Assembly: GCA_905182425.1 (NCBI GenBank)
Contig: CAJJBP010000001.1
Location: 79,897 to 143,896 of the forward strand
Reading direction: 5' to 3'
Origin: an uncultured Planktomarina sp.
GTDB lineage: Bacteria; Pseudomonadota; Alphaproteobacteria; Rhodobacterales; Rhodobacteraceae
DNA length: 64,000 nt
The notes under the pieces were generated by a model, which was not told the origin of the DNA, made no database searches, and saw nothing but the letters and a program-made list of their open reading frames with translations. This document shows, piece by piece, positions 18,696 to 28,289 of the stretch (positions are counted from its first letter, which is position 1; the number at the start of each line of letters is the position of its first letter). A program made the translations under genes and the position numbers.

Positions 18696-19337
18696 TTACG
18701 TTGGAGCCTTATGAAATAGTACAATTACACCTAAATCATTCGCGTGTTTACCGACGGGGCCTTGCATATAAATTGGAACGGTCTGAAGAGATAAATTATC
18801 AATATCGTCACCAATCTCTTTTAATTTTTGTTTAAATCCTGCTGATTCAAAATGCTCTAAATTAATCGATAAACAAAATAACGCACCAGGCTTCGCAATG
18901 CGTAGTAATTCATCCAAAGCCACCGGCCCCACATGGCCATGGGTAAACGTCCCAGCACTTATGATACCGTCATATTTAGCAGACTCTATCGGCAAACGTT
19001 CGAGCAAATTGCCCTCAATCATTTTTTTGTAACATCCTTTGGCAAAAGCCACAGCAAGCATTTCAGCCGAAATGTCCAAACCATCAATACTGTGAATTGA
19101 ATGATAGGCTAAACGATTTCCAACCAATCCTGTGCCTGCACCAACATCCAAAATTCGACCCAAATGCGCTCGACCCGAAGATTTCACGAATGTATCAGCT
19201 ACAAAAATTGGGAGAACATACCCCATATTATCTGCAAAATCTCGGTCATAACTTTCTGCCCATTCTGCATAAAGTCGCCGATTATCCTCAGGGGATTGAA
19301 GCGCATAAGCTGCGTCCAACGCCGGTTTATCAGTCAT
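18696..19337 (-). CDS. class I SAM-dependent methyltransferase
   Basis: A 213-residue cytoplasmic protein with the SAM-binding motif LDVGAGTGLVGNRLA (near 63), a following acidic IDGLDISAEML, and the later YDGIISAGTFTHGHVG and LLRIAKPGALFCLSIN strands of a Rossmann methyltransferase. The acceptor substrate is unknown. It diverges from the SDR gene that starts at 19401, with 63 bases between the starts, and ends next to a short gap after the caiD-like gene. No features link it to the catabolic cluster. Confidence 0.85.
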   Translation of the reverse strand: MTDKPALDAAYALQSPEDNRRLYAEWAESYDRDFADNMGYVLPIFVADTFVKSSGRAHLGRILDVGAGTGLVGNRLAYHSIHSIDGLDISAEMLAVAFAKGCYKKMIEGNLLERLPIESAKYDGIISAGTFTHGHVGPVALDELLRIAKPGALFCLSINLEHFESAGFKQKLKEIGDDIDNLSLQTVPIYMQGPVGKHANDLGVIVLFHKAPT

Positions 19338-19400
19338 TTGATTTCTCCTCTAGCAAAACAAAGTCTTCTCGTTTTCGTGATTAGAGCCTATCACGCCTCT

Positions 19401-20240
19401 ATGACCAAGAAATTACTTTGTATCGGATACGGATTTTCTGCCCGCGCCTTAGCCCCTTTGTTAATGCAGCAGGGTTGGGCAGTGACTGGTACCACTCGTA
19501 GTGCCATGCGCACCGAGCAAATGCAGGCCGATGGAGTTGCTGCGTTACATTGGCCAGGTGACGATTTACATCGTGCATTATCAAAGGCAACTCATTTGCT
19601 AATTTCTGCAGCACCTACTGCGAATGGTGACCCTTTGCTGAACGCTATCCCAATCAAACAATATGAGTTTGATTGGGTCGGCTATTTGTCTACCACGGGT
19701 GTTTATGGAAATCACAACGGAGATTGGGTTGATGAGGCCACAGTTTTAAACCCAACTACAGAGCGTGGGAAATTACGCAAAAGCGCGGAACGTGCTTGGG
19801 AAAATAGTAATTTGCCTCTTCATATTTTTCGCCTCGCCGGAATTTACGGACCTGGACGCGGACCTTTCTCCAAAGTACGAAATGGCACAGCACGGCGGAT
19901 CATCAAAGCAGACCAAATGTTCAGCCGCATCCATGTGGATGATATTGCGCAAATTCTTGCTGCCTCAATACACGCGCCACGACCCGGTGCAATCTACAAC
20001 CTCTGCGACGACGATCCTGCGCCACCCCAGGATGTGATCTCACATGCAGCAACGTTACTTGGACTACCCCTACCTCCAATGGTCGATTTCGAAATAGCAG
20101 AAATGACCCCAATGGCTAAGAGTTTCTACGCTGAGAACAAGCGTGTTTCGAATGATTTAATTAAATCAGAATTGGGCGTAAAATTACTTTACCCAACCTA
20201 TAAATCTGGCCTTCAAAATCTCCTGGACCGAGAGAATTAA
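19401..20240 (+). CDS. SDR-family NAD-dependent epimerase/dehydratase-like protein
   Basis: A 279-residue extended-SDR protein like E. coli YeeZ. It has an N-terminal LCIGYGFSARALAPLL nucleotide loop (GxGxxA type), a YLSTTGVYGNHNGDWVDE active-site-like strand, and the FRLAGIYGPGRGPF and HVDDIAQILAASI segments of the family. The ORF track begins 79 codons earlier inside the divergent methyltransferase; the ATG at 19401 (MTKKLLCIGYG) fits the start of the fold. The classical YxxxK is not obvious, so catalytic activity is uncertain. Its end overlaps the convergent membrane-protein gene by four bases. Confidence 0.85.
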   Translation: MTKKLLCIGYGFSARALAPLLMQQGWAVTGTTRSAMRTEQMQADGVAALHWPGDDLHRALSKATHLLISAAPTANGDPLLNAIPIKQYEFDWVGYLSTTGVYGNHNGDWVDEATVLNPTTERGKLRKSAERAWENSNLPLHIFRLAGIYGPGRGPFSKVRNGTARRIIKADQMFSRIHVDDIAQILAASIHAPRPGAIYNLCDDDPAPPQDVISHAATLLGLPLPPMVDFEIAEMTPMAKSFYAENKRVSNDLIKSELGVKLLYPTYKSGLQNLLDREN

Positions 20241-20899
20241 TCTGCAAAGATTTTTCGGACGCCCCAGGCTATACCCGCAAATAGGAACATAAATATAATC
20301 GCTACGCCGATGTTGCTGCCATAGAATATAATACGACCTGATACATCAAGATTATTGAGAAACGGATAAGGCAGTCCCTGCGTTACGCTGCCAACCGGGC
20401 TATCATTGAAGCGCATTACAAGAAACTCTATCCATGCTAGGTAGGCTACAATTAAAGTTACTAAAAGCAGCAATCCATGCTTTAATTGGCGAAAAATACG
20501 GTTGAAGAAAAACGCATCAATCCACATGAGAATTGGTCCAAATAAATGCATGTAAAACTCACGCCACCAAACGTCCAGCTGCCCGTTTGGGGTTACAGAT
20601 TTTGGATCTTCAAAATACAAAGTCCAATATAAGAAGACCACCATAGCATTTACGACGGCAGTTGCACCACCAAAGCTATCCCATTTAGCTGAACTTTGAC
20701 CCAGTGAAATACGAAACATTTGCCATGCCATCGCAAGTGACATGGCAAGTCCCCAAATCGTAAGAAACCTAAACGGACCGCCTGCAGCGCCCCAGTTTGA
20801 GTTGATACAACTGTACGACATATAGAAAATCGCTAACAGCAAGACGGCGGCGCGATAGCCTAGAATCAGGTGCTTGAATTCCATCCTACTTTTTGGCAT
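20237..20899 (-). CDS. six-helix membrane protein, FAR-17a/AIG1-like or Pr6Pr
   Basis: A 220-residue integral membrane protein with about six hydrophobic segments. The pattern of conserved Trp, His and Asp (VWWREFYMHLFGPILMWIDAFFF) recalls the FAR-17a/AIG1-like and Pr6Pr families, some of whose members are threonine-type lipid hydrolases. That identity is a tentative impression. It is last in the run HDAC-xseB-ispA-dxs, 47 bases after dxs, and may be co-transcribed. M1 or M6 (MEFKHLILGYRA) could be the start. Confidence 0.65.
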   Translation of the reverse strand: MPKSRMEFKHLILGYRAAVLLLAIFYMSYSCINSNWGAAGGPFRFLTIWGLAMSLAMAWQMFRISLGQSSAKWDSFGGATAVVNAMVVFLYWTLYFEDPKSVTPNGQLDVWWREFYMHLFGPILMWIDAFFFNRIFRQLKHGLLLLVTLIVAYLAWIEFLVMRFNDSPVGSVTQGLPYPFLNNLDVSGRIIFYGSNIGVAIIFMFLFAGIAWGVRKIFAD

Positions 20900-20946
20900 G
20901 GTATTTCCAATTTCTAAAGCAAAAAAAGTCTGGTGGAATAACTAAA

Positions 20947-22872
20947 TTAAACGCGTGCTTTTAGAGAGGATATTCCCAAAGCATTCAATATTTTTGCGTG
21001 TATGTCGTGCGCTGATAATTTGGCTTCCTTATACATTTCCTCCGGGCTCGCATGGTCAATGAACGTATCTGGCAGAACCATAGATCTAAATTTCAGGCCT
21101 GCATCAAACACCCCTTCTTCTGCCAATAGTTGTGCCACATGACTACCAAACCCACCCACGGCACCTTCTTCAATTGTCAAAAGAACTTCATGATCTTTTG
21201 ACAATCTCATAATCAAATCACGGTCCAGAGGTTTTGCAAATCGAGCATCTGCAATTGTTGGGGTGATGCCCTGAGCGGTCAGAGCCTCAGCGGCAATGCA
21301 TACTTCCCCTAAACGCGTTCCAAACGATAAAATAGCTACACGCGAACCTTCTTGAATTATGCGTCCTTTACCAATTTCTATCGGCAAGGTCTGTTCAGGC
21401 ATCTCACATCCAACACCTTCTCCACGCGGGAAACGGAATGCAATAGGGCCTTCGTCATAAGCAACTGCTGTGGCAACCATACGCGAAAGTTCAGCTTCAT
21501 CAGCTGCGGCCATAACTACAAAACCCGGTAGATTTGCTAAAAAGCTAATGTCGAAAGCCCCCGCGTGCGTGGCTCCATCTGCTCCAACTAAACCAGCTCG
21601 ATCAATCGCAAATCTCACTGGCAGACGCTGAAGCGCTACGTCATGTACAACTTGATCGTATCCACGTTGCAAGAATGTTGAATAAATAGCACAAAAAGGC
21701 TTCATGCCACCGGCAGCCAACGCCGCAGCAAAAGTTACTCCATGTTGCTCTGCAATACCTACATCAAAGCACCGACTTGGGTAACGCTCAGCGAATAAAT
21801 CGAGACCCGTACCATCAGGCATTGCCGCTGTTATTGCACAGATTTTATCATCTTGCCCGGCATGCTTTAATAATGACTTTGAAAAAACAGAAGTATAGGA
21901 TGGAGCGTTTGAGGCTGATTTCTTCTGCTCACCTGTTATGACGTCAAACTTTGACACACCATGACCTTTGTCGCGGGCACCCTCTGCGGGCGCATAACCT
22001 TTGCCCTTCGTCGTAATAATATGGATCAGCATTGGACCTGTGGATCGATCATGTACTGTGCGTAAAACTGGTAGTAATTGCTCAAGATCATGACCATCGA
22101 TAGGACCTAGATAACTAAATCCAAGTTGCTCAAAGAGTGTGCCGCCAACTGTCATATGTTTGAGCATGTCCCGGGCACGTTTAGCCCCTTCGCGAAAAGG
22201 CTCAGGCAATAAAGAGACCGCGCCCTTAGCCGCAGCTTTCATTTCTTGGAACGGAGCACCCGCGTAGAGCTGGCTGAGGTATGACGACAAGGCACCAACA
22301 GGTGGTGCTATAGACATTTTGTTATCGTTCAAAATTACAAACATCCGCTTTTTCAAATGGCCAGCGTTGTTCAACGCTTCGAATGCCATACCAGCACTCA
22401 TTGCACCATCACCAATTACCGCAATAGTATCACCAATTCCGTGCTCTGGAGCACCACCCAAATCACCTGCAACGGCAAACCCCAAAGCCGCAGAAATTGA
22501 AGTCGACGAATGAGCTGCTCCAAATGGATCATAGGGGCTCTCACTGCGTTTTGTAAAACCGCTCAAACCATCTTTCATCCTTAGGCTTCGAATACGGTCT
22601 CGACGTCCAGTAAGAATTTTATGCGGGTATGTCTGGTGCGATACATCCCAAATGATACGATCTTTTGGGGCATCAAAAACTGCATGTAACGCAACTGTAA
22701 GCTCAACCACACCCAAGCCTGCGCCCAAATGACCACCAGTCTCAGAAACTGCAGAAATTGTCTCCGCCCGCAGTTCATCCGCCAATCGCGAGAGCTCTTG
22801 ATCGGAAAGGTGCTTCATATCCGCAGGGACAAGAATCTTGTCTAGAAGCGGTGTATATGGTCGGTCGGCCAT
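20947..22872 (-). CDS. dxs: 1-deoxy-D-xylulose-5-phosphate synthase
   Basis: Thiamine-diphosphate enzyme joining pyruvate and glyceraldehyde 3-phosphate, the first step of the MEP isoprenoid route. It is about 641 residues from the ATG at 22872 ([13 protein letters not shown]), where GAGAGGG lies eight bases upstream; the ORF track adds 11 codons. The TPP motif is [18 protein letters not shown]...NDNKMS, and the transketolase-type centre domain holds [18 protein letters not shown]. It lies 13 bases after ispA, so both isoprenoid enzymes are made from one transcript. All domains look intact. Confidence 0.95.
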   Translation of the reverse strand: MADRPYTPLLDKILVPADMKHLSDQELSRLADELRAETISAVSETGGHLGAGLGVVELTVALHAVFDAPKDRIIWDVSHQTYPHKILTGRRDRIRSLRMKDGLSGFTKRSESPYDPFGAAHSSTSISAALGFAVAGDLGGAPEHGIGDTIAVIGDGAMSAGMAFEALNNAGHLKKRMFVILNDNKMSIAPPVGALSSYLSQLYAGAPFQEMKAAAKGAVSLLPEPFREGAKRARDMLKHMTVGGTLFEQLGFSYLGPIDGHDLEQLLPVLRTVHDRSTGPMLIHIITTKGKGYAPAEGARDKGHGVSKFDVITGEQKKSASNAPSYTSVFSKSLLKHAGQDDKICAITAAMPDGTGLDLFAERYPSRCFDVGIAEQHGVTFAAALAAGGMKPFCAIYSTFLQRGYDQVVHDVALQRLPVRFAIDRAGLVGADGATHAGAFDISFLANLPGFVVMAAADEAELSRMVATAVAYDEGPIAFRFPRGEGVGCEMPEQTLPIEIGKGRIIQEGSRVAILSFGTRLGEVCIAAEALTAQGITPTIADARFAKPLDRDLIMRLSKDHEVLLTIEEGAVGGFGSHVAQLLAEEGVFDAGLKFRSMVLPDTFIDHASPEEMYKEAKLSAHDIHAKILNALGISSLKARV

Positions 22873-22885
22873 AGATTTGGCCCTC

Positions 22886-23767
22886 TCAATTATTTCGAGA
22901 CACAACGAATTGTGCCGCTGCTTTTAAACTCTCTGCACGGCGACCAAAAGGCGCTATAGCATCGCAGGCTTCATTCACCAGTGACTGCGCCCACGCTTTG
23001 GCATCCGCAAGACCTAGCAATGAAACAAAAGTTGCCTTGCCAGCCTCTTTATCTTTGCGCACAGCCTTACCAACTGCGCCTGCTGATCCCTCTACATCTA
23101 GAATGTCGTCGACGATTTGGAAAGCCAGCCCTAGCGCTTGAGCGTATTGTTGCATGGGGGTCGTGTCTTCACCTGCCAATATTGCGCCTGCACATGCAGA
23201 CCATTCGATTAGAGCACCTGTCTTATTCCGTTGCAAAGTTGATATTTGCTCCAAGTTCAGCGGCGCGACTGCCGTTTCAGCTGCAATATCCTGCGCTTGC
23301 CCAAGGACCATACCTTGGGCTCCACCAGCTTTGGCCAAACCCACAATGAGTGCAATTTGGATACTAGGGTCAGTGCTGCATTGAGGTCGGCTCAACAAAT
23401 CAAACGCAAGTGATTGCAAGGCATCTCCAACCAAAACAGCAGTTGCATCATTCCATTTCTTATGAACGGTTGGCAAACCACGTCGCAAATCGTCATCATC
23501 CATGCAAGGTAGATCATCATGCACTAAAGAATACGCGTGCAAAGCTTCTACAGCGGCCGCTGCAAAAACAGAATCGGCAGTTGGAATATTATATAAGAGT
23601 CCTGTTTCAATTACTAAAAATCCACGAAGACATTTCCCCCCTCGCACCGCGTGACGCATTCCTTCAACCAAATCCGAAGCCTCGAGTTGCTGCAAAGCTC
23701 CCTCAAGACAGTCTTGCGTAGCATCAGCAGCGGCTTTCAGGTTTTGGCTGAACTTAGTATTGGTCAT
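22886..23767 (-). CDS. ispA: polyprenyl (farnesyl/geranylgeranyl) diphosphate synthase
   Basis: A 293-residue all-helical prenyltransferase that condenses isopentenyl diphosphate with allylic diphosphates. The first aspartate-rich motif is [17 protein letters not shown] (near 85) and the second is FQIVDDILD (near 215), both intact. The residues before the first motif (EALHAYSL) set chain length and suggest farnesyl product, as in bacterial IspA, but C15 and C20 cannot be separated by eye. It lies between xseB and dxs, the usual order in this group. Confidence 0.93.
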   Translation of the reverse strand: MTNTKFSQNLKAAADATQDCLEGALQQLEASDLVEGMRHAVRGGKCLRGFLVIETGLLYNIPTADSVFAAAAVEALHAYSLVHDDLPCMDDDDLRRGLPTVHKKWNDATAVLVGDALQSLAFDLLSRPQCSTDPSIQIALIVGLAKAGGAQGMVLGQAQDIAAETAVAPLNLEQISTLQRNKTGALIEWSACAGAILAGEDTTPMQQYAQALGLAFQIVDDILDVEGSAGAVGKAVRKDKEAGKATFVSLLGLADAKAWAQSLVNEACDAIAPFGRRAESLKAAAQFVVSRNN

Positions 23768-23790
23768 TCGGCTTAACAGCTCTTACGAAT

Positions 23791-24039
23791 TCAGCTTGCA
23801 TCAAGAGGTGTGACACCCACAGGCTGTCCATCTCCATTCAGCGTAATAGCTGCAACCTTTTCTTCCGCTGATTTGAGCTTGGCTTCGCAATGCGCTTTCA
23901 ATTCAGCACCACGTTCATATAATGCAATCGACGCATCCAGAGCGACATCACCACGTTCGAGCTGTGTCACCACCTGCTCTAACTCAGCCATTGCAACTTC
24001 AAAGCTCATATCTTCAATCTGGGTTTCAACCATTTGCAC
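23791..24039 (-). CDS. xseB: exodeoxyribonuclease VII small subunit
   Basis: An 82-residue helical protein that assembles in several copies on the XseA large subunit to make the single-strand DNA exonuclease. The core FEVAMAELEQVVTQLERGDVALDASIALYERGAELKAHCEAKLKSAEEKV is a clear family match. The large subunit is not in this window. Its start overlaps the end of the upstream histone-deacetylase-like gene by 14 bases, and ispA follows after 23 bases. Confidence 0.95.
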   Translation of the reverse strand: MQMVETQIEDMSFEVAMAELEQVVTQLERGDVALDASIALYERGAELKAHCEAKLKSAEEKVAAITLNGDGQPVGVTPLDAS

Positions 24040-24955
24040 GCTCCATCAAAACTTCAACATGCGCGCGCGCAGAAGCCGCAAGCGCATCAAGATCATACCC
24101 CCCTTCAAGACAGGATACCACCCGGCCCTGGCAATGTTTTTCCGCCAAATCGCATAACTTTTGGGTTATCCAAGTAAAATCATCTTCCGTAAGATTTAGA
24201 CCCGCTAAAGGATCTAACTTATGCGCATCAAAGCCAGCCGAAATCAACAAAAGCTCAGGCTTCCAGCGGTCAACAGCGGGAAGAACCTCGCGCTCTATTA
24301 TATTTCGAAATGCTTTGCTTCCTGCGCCATCCGACATCGGACAATTTAAGACATTTCCATACCCACCTGTTTCATGGGCATGGCCTGTCCCGGGATAGAG
24401 GGGCATTTGATGGCTGCTAGCAAATAATATCCGAGCATCTCCTTCAACTAAATCCTGCGTTCCGTTGCCGTGGTGGACGTCAAAATCCACAATCGCAACA
24501 CGGCTAAGCCCATGGTGGTCCAAAGCATATTTAGCAGCCAGGGCAATATTTCCAAAGAAACAAAACCCCATGGGAGTCTCACGTTCGCAGTGGTGCCCCG
24601 GAGGGCGCATTGCGACAAAGACATTCTGCGCCTCTCCTGCCATAACCATATCGACAGCGCGAACTGCACCACCAGCGGCACGTAATGCAGCCGTCAGTGT
24701 CCCCGGTGACATATGGGTATCAGAATCTAGTGATTGCCAGCCCTCGGAAGGTGCGGCATCGCGCATCGCGCGGATGTGGCTTTCAGGATGCACACGCAGC
24801 AAATCGTCATCAGCAACCAATGGCGCATTGATTAAGGGTAAATTCAAAGGGCCCAGTACATCCAAAACATGCGAAAGTCGCGCCACCTGTTCGGGATGGC
24901 CCGGCGGGTTTTTATGCAGCAGACAATCCGCATGGGTCACTATTTTTGTCAACAT
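24026..24955 (-). CDS. histone deacetylase family protein
   Basis: A 309-residue zinc amidohydrolase of the HDAC/acetoin-utilisation fold. Active-site motifs are RPPGHHCERETPMGFCFFGN (His pair near 140), VDFDVHHGNGTQD (zinc Asp/His) and LISAGFDAHKLDPL with the C-terminal EGGYD. Bacterial members deacetylate polyamines or other small acetyl-amines; the substrate here is not known. It is first in the run leading to xseB, ispA and dxs, a recurrent order in Rhodobacterales. Confidence 0.92.
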   Translation of the reverse strand: MLTKIVTHADCLLHKNPPGHPEQVARLSHVLDVLGPLNLPLINAPLVADDDLLRVHPESHIRAMRDAAPSEGWQSLDSDTHMSPGTLTAALRAAGGAVRAVDMVMAGEAQNVFVAMRPPGHHCERETPMGFCFFGNIALAAKYALDHHGLSRVAIVDFDVHHGNGTQDLVEGDARILFASSHQMPLYPGTGHAHETGGYGNVLNCPMSDGAGSKAFRNIIEREVLPAVDRWKPELLLISAGFDAHKLDPLAGLNLTEDDFTWITQKLCDLAEKHCQGRVVSCLEGGYDLDALAASARAHVEVLMERANG

Positions 24956-25011
24956 CAGTAGTCCTTATGATAGCTTAGCGTGCAGGCGCTGGTCAGCTAT
25001 AATACTCGTTT

Positions 25012-25710
25012 TTACTCTGGCGCTAACATGTAGCCCGCACCTCGGATGGTTTGAAGATAACGCGGTTGTTTTGGGTTGTTTTCAATTTTGCGGCGCAGTC
25101 TCGTGATTTGCACATCCACGGCTCGTTCTTGTGCCTGTCCACCATCACGGCCTAACTCTTCGACTAAGCGCGTCCGGCTCAAAGGCTTACTTGGGTTGCT
25201 TGAGAAAATGCGCATCAATTGGCTCTCAGTCGCTGTTAATCGGACGCGACCACTACCCATCCACATCTCACCGCGATCTACATCATAGCGAACGTCGCCA
25301 AGGTTCATAACCTTAGGTAATGTCATCGCCTGCTCAACCACCGGCGCCCGACGCAAAATTGCGTTGATACGGAGTAAGAGTTCTTTTGGCTCGAATGGCT
25401 TACCTAAATAATCATCCGCGCCGGCTTCCAGTCCAAGGATCCGATCTTCCGTTTCTCCTTTTGCTGTCAAAAGAAGAACAGGAGTGGTCCGAGTTTCGCG
25501 CAAATATCGCGTCAATGACACACCATCTTCACCGGGCATCATAACATCCATCACAATCAAATCAAAATCTAATCCCAACAAAATCCTCCGTGCATGAGCA
25601 GCATCTCTGGCCGCAGATACTAAAAACCCATTTCTGATTAGGAATTTTTGCAATAGGTTTCTAATTCTTTCGTCGTCATCCACTATCAATAAGTGGGCGT
25701 CGAGTATCAT
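25012..25710 (-). CDS. petR: OmpR/PhoB-type response regulator PetR
   Basis: A 232-residue two-domain regulator. The receiver has the acid pocket (VDDDERIR), the phospho-acceptor DLIVMDVMMPGEDG (near 54), and LLLTAKGE and GADDYLGKPFEP with the conserved Lys. The C-terminal winged helix includes GRVRLTATESQLMRIF and VDVQITRLRRKIENNPKQPRYLQTIRGAGY. It overlaps petP by four bases (ATGA). In Rhodobacter capsulatus the petP-petR pair is needed for cytochrome bc1 expression. No histidine kinase gene is adjacent, and the bc1 genes are not in this window. Confidence 0.88.
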   Translation of the reverse strand: MILDAHLLIVDDDERIRNLLQKFLIRNGFLVSAARDAAHARRILLGLDFDLIVMDVMMPGEDGVSLTRYLRETRTTPVLLLTAKGETEDRILGLEAGADDYLGKPFEPKELLLRINAILRRAPVVEQAMTLPKVMNLGDVRYDVDRGEMWMGSGRVRLTATESQLMRIFSSNPSKPLSRTRLVEELGRDGGQAQERAVDVQITRLRRKIENNPKQPRYLQTIRGAGYMLAPE

Positions 25711-26234
25711 TTGTGATCACCTAAGCTTAATTGCTTATACTGACGGAGTAAATCTGGATCCATCATTGCCTCAAGAACAGCATTAAACCCATGAACAGCC
25801 TCGGTACCAGCTTTTCGGTAAGCAGCACGCATTCGGTCGCGCTGAGCATCAGACAGAGCTTGTTCTAGTTCAGCACCCACCATAGTCAGAGTAAGGTGAC
25901 GTTGCCTTTTGTCACGCGTACCAACTTCGTTCAGCACCAAACCATCTTCGATCAATGTACGTAGCACACGATTTAGGCTTTGCTTGGTTACTCCAAGCGT
26001 CATTAAAAGATTATTCACTGTTGTGCCGGGACTTCGTTGGATAAAATGCAACGCGCGATGATGCGCCCTCCCATAAGATTTTTCAGCCAAGATCCGATCT
26101 GGATCAGCTGTAAATCCTCGATAAGCGAAAAACATAGCCTCAATCCCCTTACGCAACTGATCATCTGTTAAAAAAAGCAGACCTCGTACATTATCAGGTC
26201 GATTCAGGCCCGGTCCCATCTGTCTTCCTTTCAA
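25707..26234 (-). CDS. petP: MarR-family transcriptional regulator PetP
   Basis: A 175-residue winged-helix protein of the MarR fold, with DNA-binding segment PGTTVNNLLMTLGVTKQSLNRVLRTLIEDGLVLNEVGTRDKRQRHLTLT. It is the first gene of the petP-petR operon and overlaps petR by four bases. It is divergent from ilvE, and the 148-base gap between them holds a perfect palindrome (26319-26333) nearer ilvE. PetP could bind there, but the same palindrome near gltD argues for a different, wider regulator. Confidence 0.85.
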   Translation of the reverse strand: MKGRQMGPGLNRPDNVRGLLFLTDDQLRKGIEAMFFAYRGFTADPDRILAEKSYGRAHHRALHFIQRSPGTTVNNLLMTLGVTKQSLNRVLRTLIEDGLVLNEVGTRDKRQRHLTLTMVGAELEQALSDAQRDRMRAAYRKAGTEAVHGFNAVLEAMMDPDLLRQYKQLSLGDHK

Positions 26235-26318
26235 TCAAAACGTAGTCAGATAATACGTCAGTATTATTGACATTCCAAGAATCAATTGCTAGCAATTTGA
26301 ACAATTTTCGCAATATTA

Positions 26319-26333
26319 TGTCCGAAACGGACA
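26319..26333. promoter_or_regulatory. palindromic operator TGTCCG-AAA-CGGACA upstream of ilvE
   Basis: A perfect 6-3-6 inverted repeat ends 49 bases before the ilvE start codon. A further half-site copy (GGACATA at 26341-26347) repeats the right arm 12 bases downstream. The core TCCGAAACGGA is the exact reverse complement of the core of the palindrome between gltD and uppP (41578-41594). I did not see it elsewhere in the window's intergenic DNA. It is likely a dimeric repressor or activator site; the protein is unknown. Confidence 0.7.
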
Positions 26334-26382
26334 TATTTTTGGACATAAATGCAAACACTTGCTAACTAAAGGGAGTTTACAC

Positions 26383-27252
26383 ATGTCTGGCTCATACGAC
26401 GACCGTGACGGTGTCATCTGGATGGATGGCAAATTGGTGAATTGGCGTGATGCTAAAGTTCACGTCCTGACACATGGTTTGCATTATGGCAGCTCCGTAT
26501 TCGAAGGTGAACGCGCATACAGCGGCAAGATTTTTAAGTCGCGGCAACACTCCGAGCGCCTTTTAAAATCTGGCGAATACATGGACATTCCAATCCCTTA
26601 CACAGTGGATGAGATAGAGGCAGCCAAAGCCGAAGTGCTGGCGGCATCAGGATTGCAAGATGCTTACGTACGCGCTGTCTGCTGGCGTGCTTCAGGAGAA
26701 GATATGGGCGTTGCTTCTGCGCGCAACCCTGTCAAAATGGCAATCGCAGTTTGGGAGTGGGGTGCATATTACGGCGACGCTAAGATGAAAGGTGCAAAGC
26801 TCGACATTGCCAAATGGAAACGCCCTAGTCCAGAAACGATCCCCAGCTTTGCTAAAGCAGCTGGCCTTTACATGATTTGTACTATGTCAAAGCATGCAGC
26901 AGAGGCAAAAGGCTGCTCCGACGCGATGATGTATGATTACCGTGGTTATGTTGCCGAAGCGACAGGGGCAAATATTTTCTTCGTGAAAGACGGCGAGGTT
27001 CACACACCAAAGCCTGATTGCTTCTTGAACGGCATCACCCGCCAAACCGTCATCAATATGCTCGAAGAGCGCGGCGTTAAGGTAAATGTGCGCCATATCA
27101 TGCCTGAAGAGTTGGAAGGTTTTGAACAATGCTGGCTCACGGGTACGGCAGCTGAAGTAACTCCAGTCGGTCAAATTGGTGATCATACGTTTGAAGTAGG
27201 GACATTAACGCGTGAAATTGCTGAAGGCTATGAGCAGCTTGTGCGCAGCTAA
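26383..27252 (+). CDS. ilvE: branched-chain amino acid aminotransferase
   Basis: PLP enzyme of fold type IV that interconverts leucine, isoleucine and valine with their 2-oxoacids, using glutamate/2-oxoglutarate. It is 289 residues from the ATG at 26383 (MSGSYDDRDG), which has GGGAG seven bases upstream; the ORF track adds eight codons. Motifs include HGLHYGSSVFEGERAY, the likely PLP Lys in SFAKAAGLYM, and GYVAEATGANIFFVKDG with the family Glu. WLTGTAAEVTPV near the end completes the site. It faces the petPR operon, and the strong palindrome lies in its promoter. It stands alone, without other ilv genes. Confidence 0.93.
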   Translation: MSGSYDDRDGVIWMDGKLVNWRDAKVHVLTHGLHYGSSVFEGERAYSGKIFKSRQHSERLLKSGEYMDIPIPYTVDEIEAAKAEVLAASGLQDAYVRAVCWRASGEDMGVASARNPVKMAIAVWEWGAYYGDAKMKGAKLDIAKWKRPSPETIPSFAKAAGLYMICTMSKHAAEAKGCSDAMMYDYRGYVAEATGANIFFVKDGEVHTPKPDCFLNGITRQTVINMLEERGVKVNVRHIMPEELEGFEQCWLTGTAAEVTPVGQIGDHTFEVGTLTREIAEGYEQLVRS

Positions 27253-27302
27253 ACTCTGCGCTTAAAATTAGTAGAGTTCCAACCCTAGAGCTGGGGCCCT
27301 CT

Positions 27303-28214
27303 TTATTGCAAACTTCCGTCAGGCGTATTGCGACGGCCCTTCAAAATCTGCTCTCTCCAAATAATTACGACGCCAGATAATATAATTACGATGGCACCAG
27401 CGATTGTCCAAAGGGTTGGTGTTTCCGCGAACCAAAAGTATCCAATAGCAATCGCCAACAGCATGGAAGAATAGTCAAAGGGCGCAACCACAGAGGCCGG
27501 TGCATTTCTGTAGGCTGCTGTTAGGCAGATTTGGCCAACCCCACCAATCAACCCTGCAATAATCAACATTACATTTGCTTCAAAAGAAGGAACTACCCAC
27601 CCAAAAGGAATGGAACCCAAGGAGAGCACTGTAATAAAAAACGAGAGGTAAAACACAATTTGTGCCGTGCTCTCTGTCGCAACAAGCCTGCGCACGAAGA
27701 TTTGCGCCAAGGCCGCCAAACTAGCAGAACCAATTATCGCAATCGCTCCAAACAGTTCATAAGTGCTGCGATCTCCGTTGAGATTTAGACTTGGCCACAA
27801 AACAATCAGTACGCCAACAAAACCTAGGGCCACCGTTGTCAAGCGAAACAATCGAACAACCTCTCCAAGCATGATGGCAGCTAAAAGAGTTAAAATGAGG
27901 GGTGTTGTGAACCCAAGCGCGGCCACTTCCGGGAAAGTTAAAACTCCTAAGGCGAAGAAGCGCAAAGACATTGCAGCTGCGCCAGCTGTGCTGCGCCACA
28001 AATGTCCCTTGATGTTAGATGTAAGCAACGCACTTCGGAAACCACCTCGAGCACTTAACCAACCAACCACTACCAAAAGAGTAAAGAATGCTCTGTAAAA
28101 CACCTGTTGGCCAGTTGGCACTTCGGCAGAAGTTTCTTTTATTAAAGCCATCATGACCGTAAAAATTGAAACGGCCGTTACTTTGAGTAGAATACCGCGT
28201 AAAGTGGGTGACAT
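27303..28214 (-). CDS. EamA/DMT-family exporter
   Basis: A 303-residue membrane protein with about ten hydrophobic segments in two EamA repeats. The second half carries the typical SVVAPFDYSSMLLAIAIGYFWFAE segment, and the first half has GQQVFYRAFFTLL. It is probably a small-metabolite exporter; similar proteins are sometimes annotated RhaT/YdcZ-like without proof. It converges on ilvE with a 50-base gap. The substrate is unknown. The C-terminus is basic (WREQILKGRRN), suggesting a cytoplasmic tail. Confidence 0.87.
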   Translation of the reverse strand: MSPTLRGILLKVTAVSIFTVMMALIKETSAEVPTGQQVFYRAFFTLLVVVGWLSARGGFRSALLTSNIKGHLWRSTAGAAAMSLRFFALGVLTFPEVAALGFTTPLILTLLAAIMLGEVVRLFRLTTVALGFVGVLIVLWPSLNLNGDRSTYELFGAIAIIGSASLAALAQIFVRRLVATESTAQIVFYLSFFITVLSLGSIPFGWVVPSFEANVMLIIAGLIGGVGQICLTAAYRNAPASVVAPFDYSSMLLAIAIGYFWFAETPTLWTIAGAIVIILSGVVIIWREQILKGRRNTPDGSLQ

Positions 28215-28289
28215 TTAAATCCAATCTGCCCCTCTACTTTAAACTTAACATACCACTAGTCTCGTAGGAACAAGAAAAAGGGTTAACCG

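Noticed and set aside
22319-22513. 64-codon ORF within dxs
   Set aside because: Antisense shadow of dxs.
27252-27310. Possible hairpin between ilvE and the convergent exporter
   Set aside because: The CCC/GGG stem is short and not followed by a proper T run.
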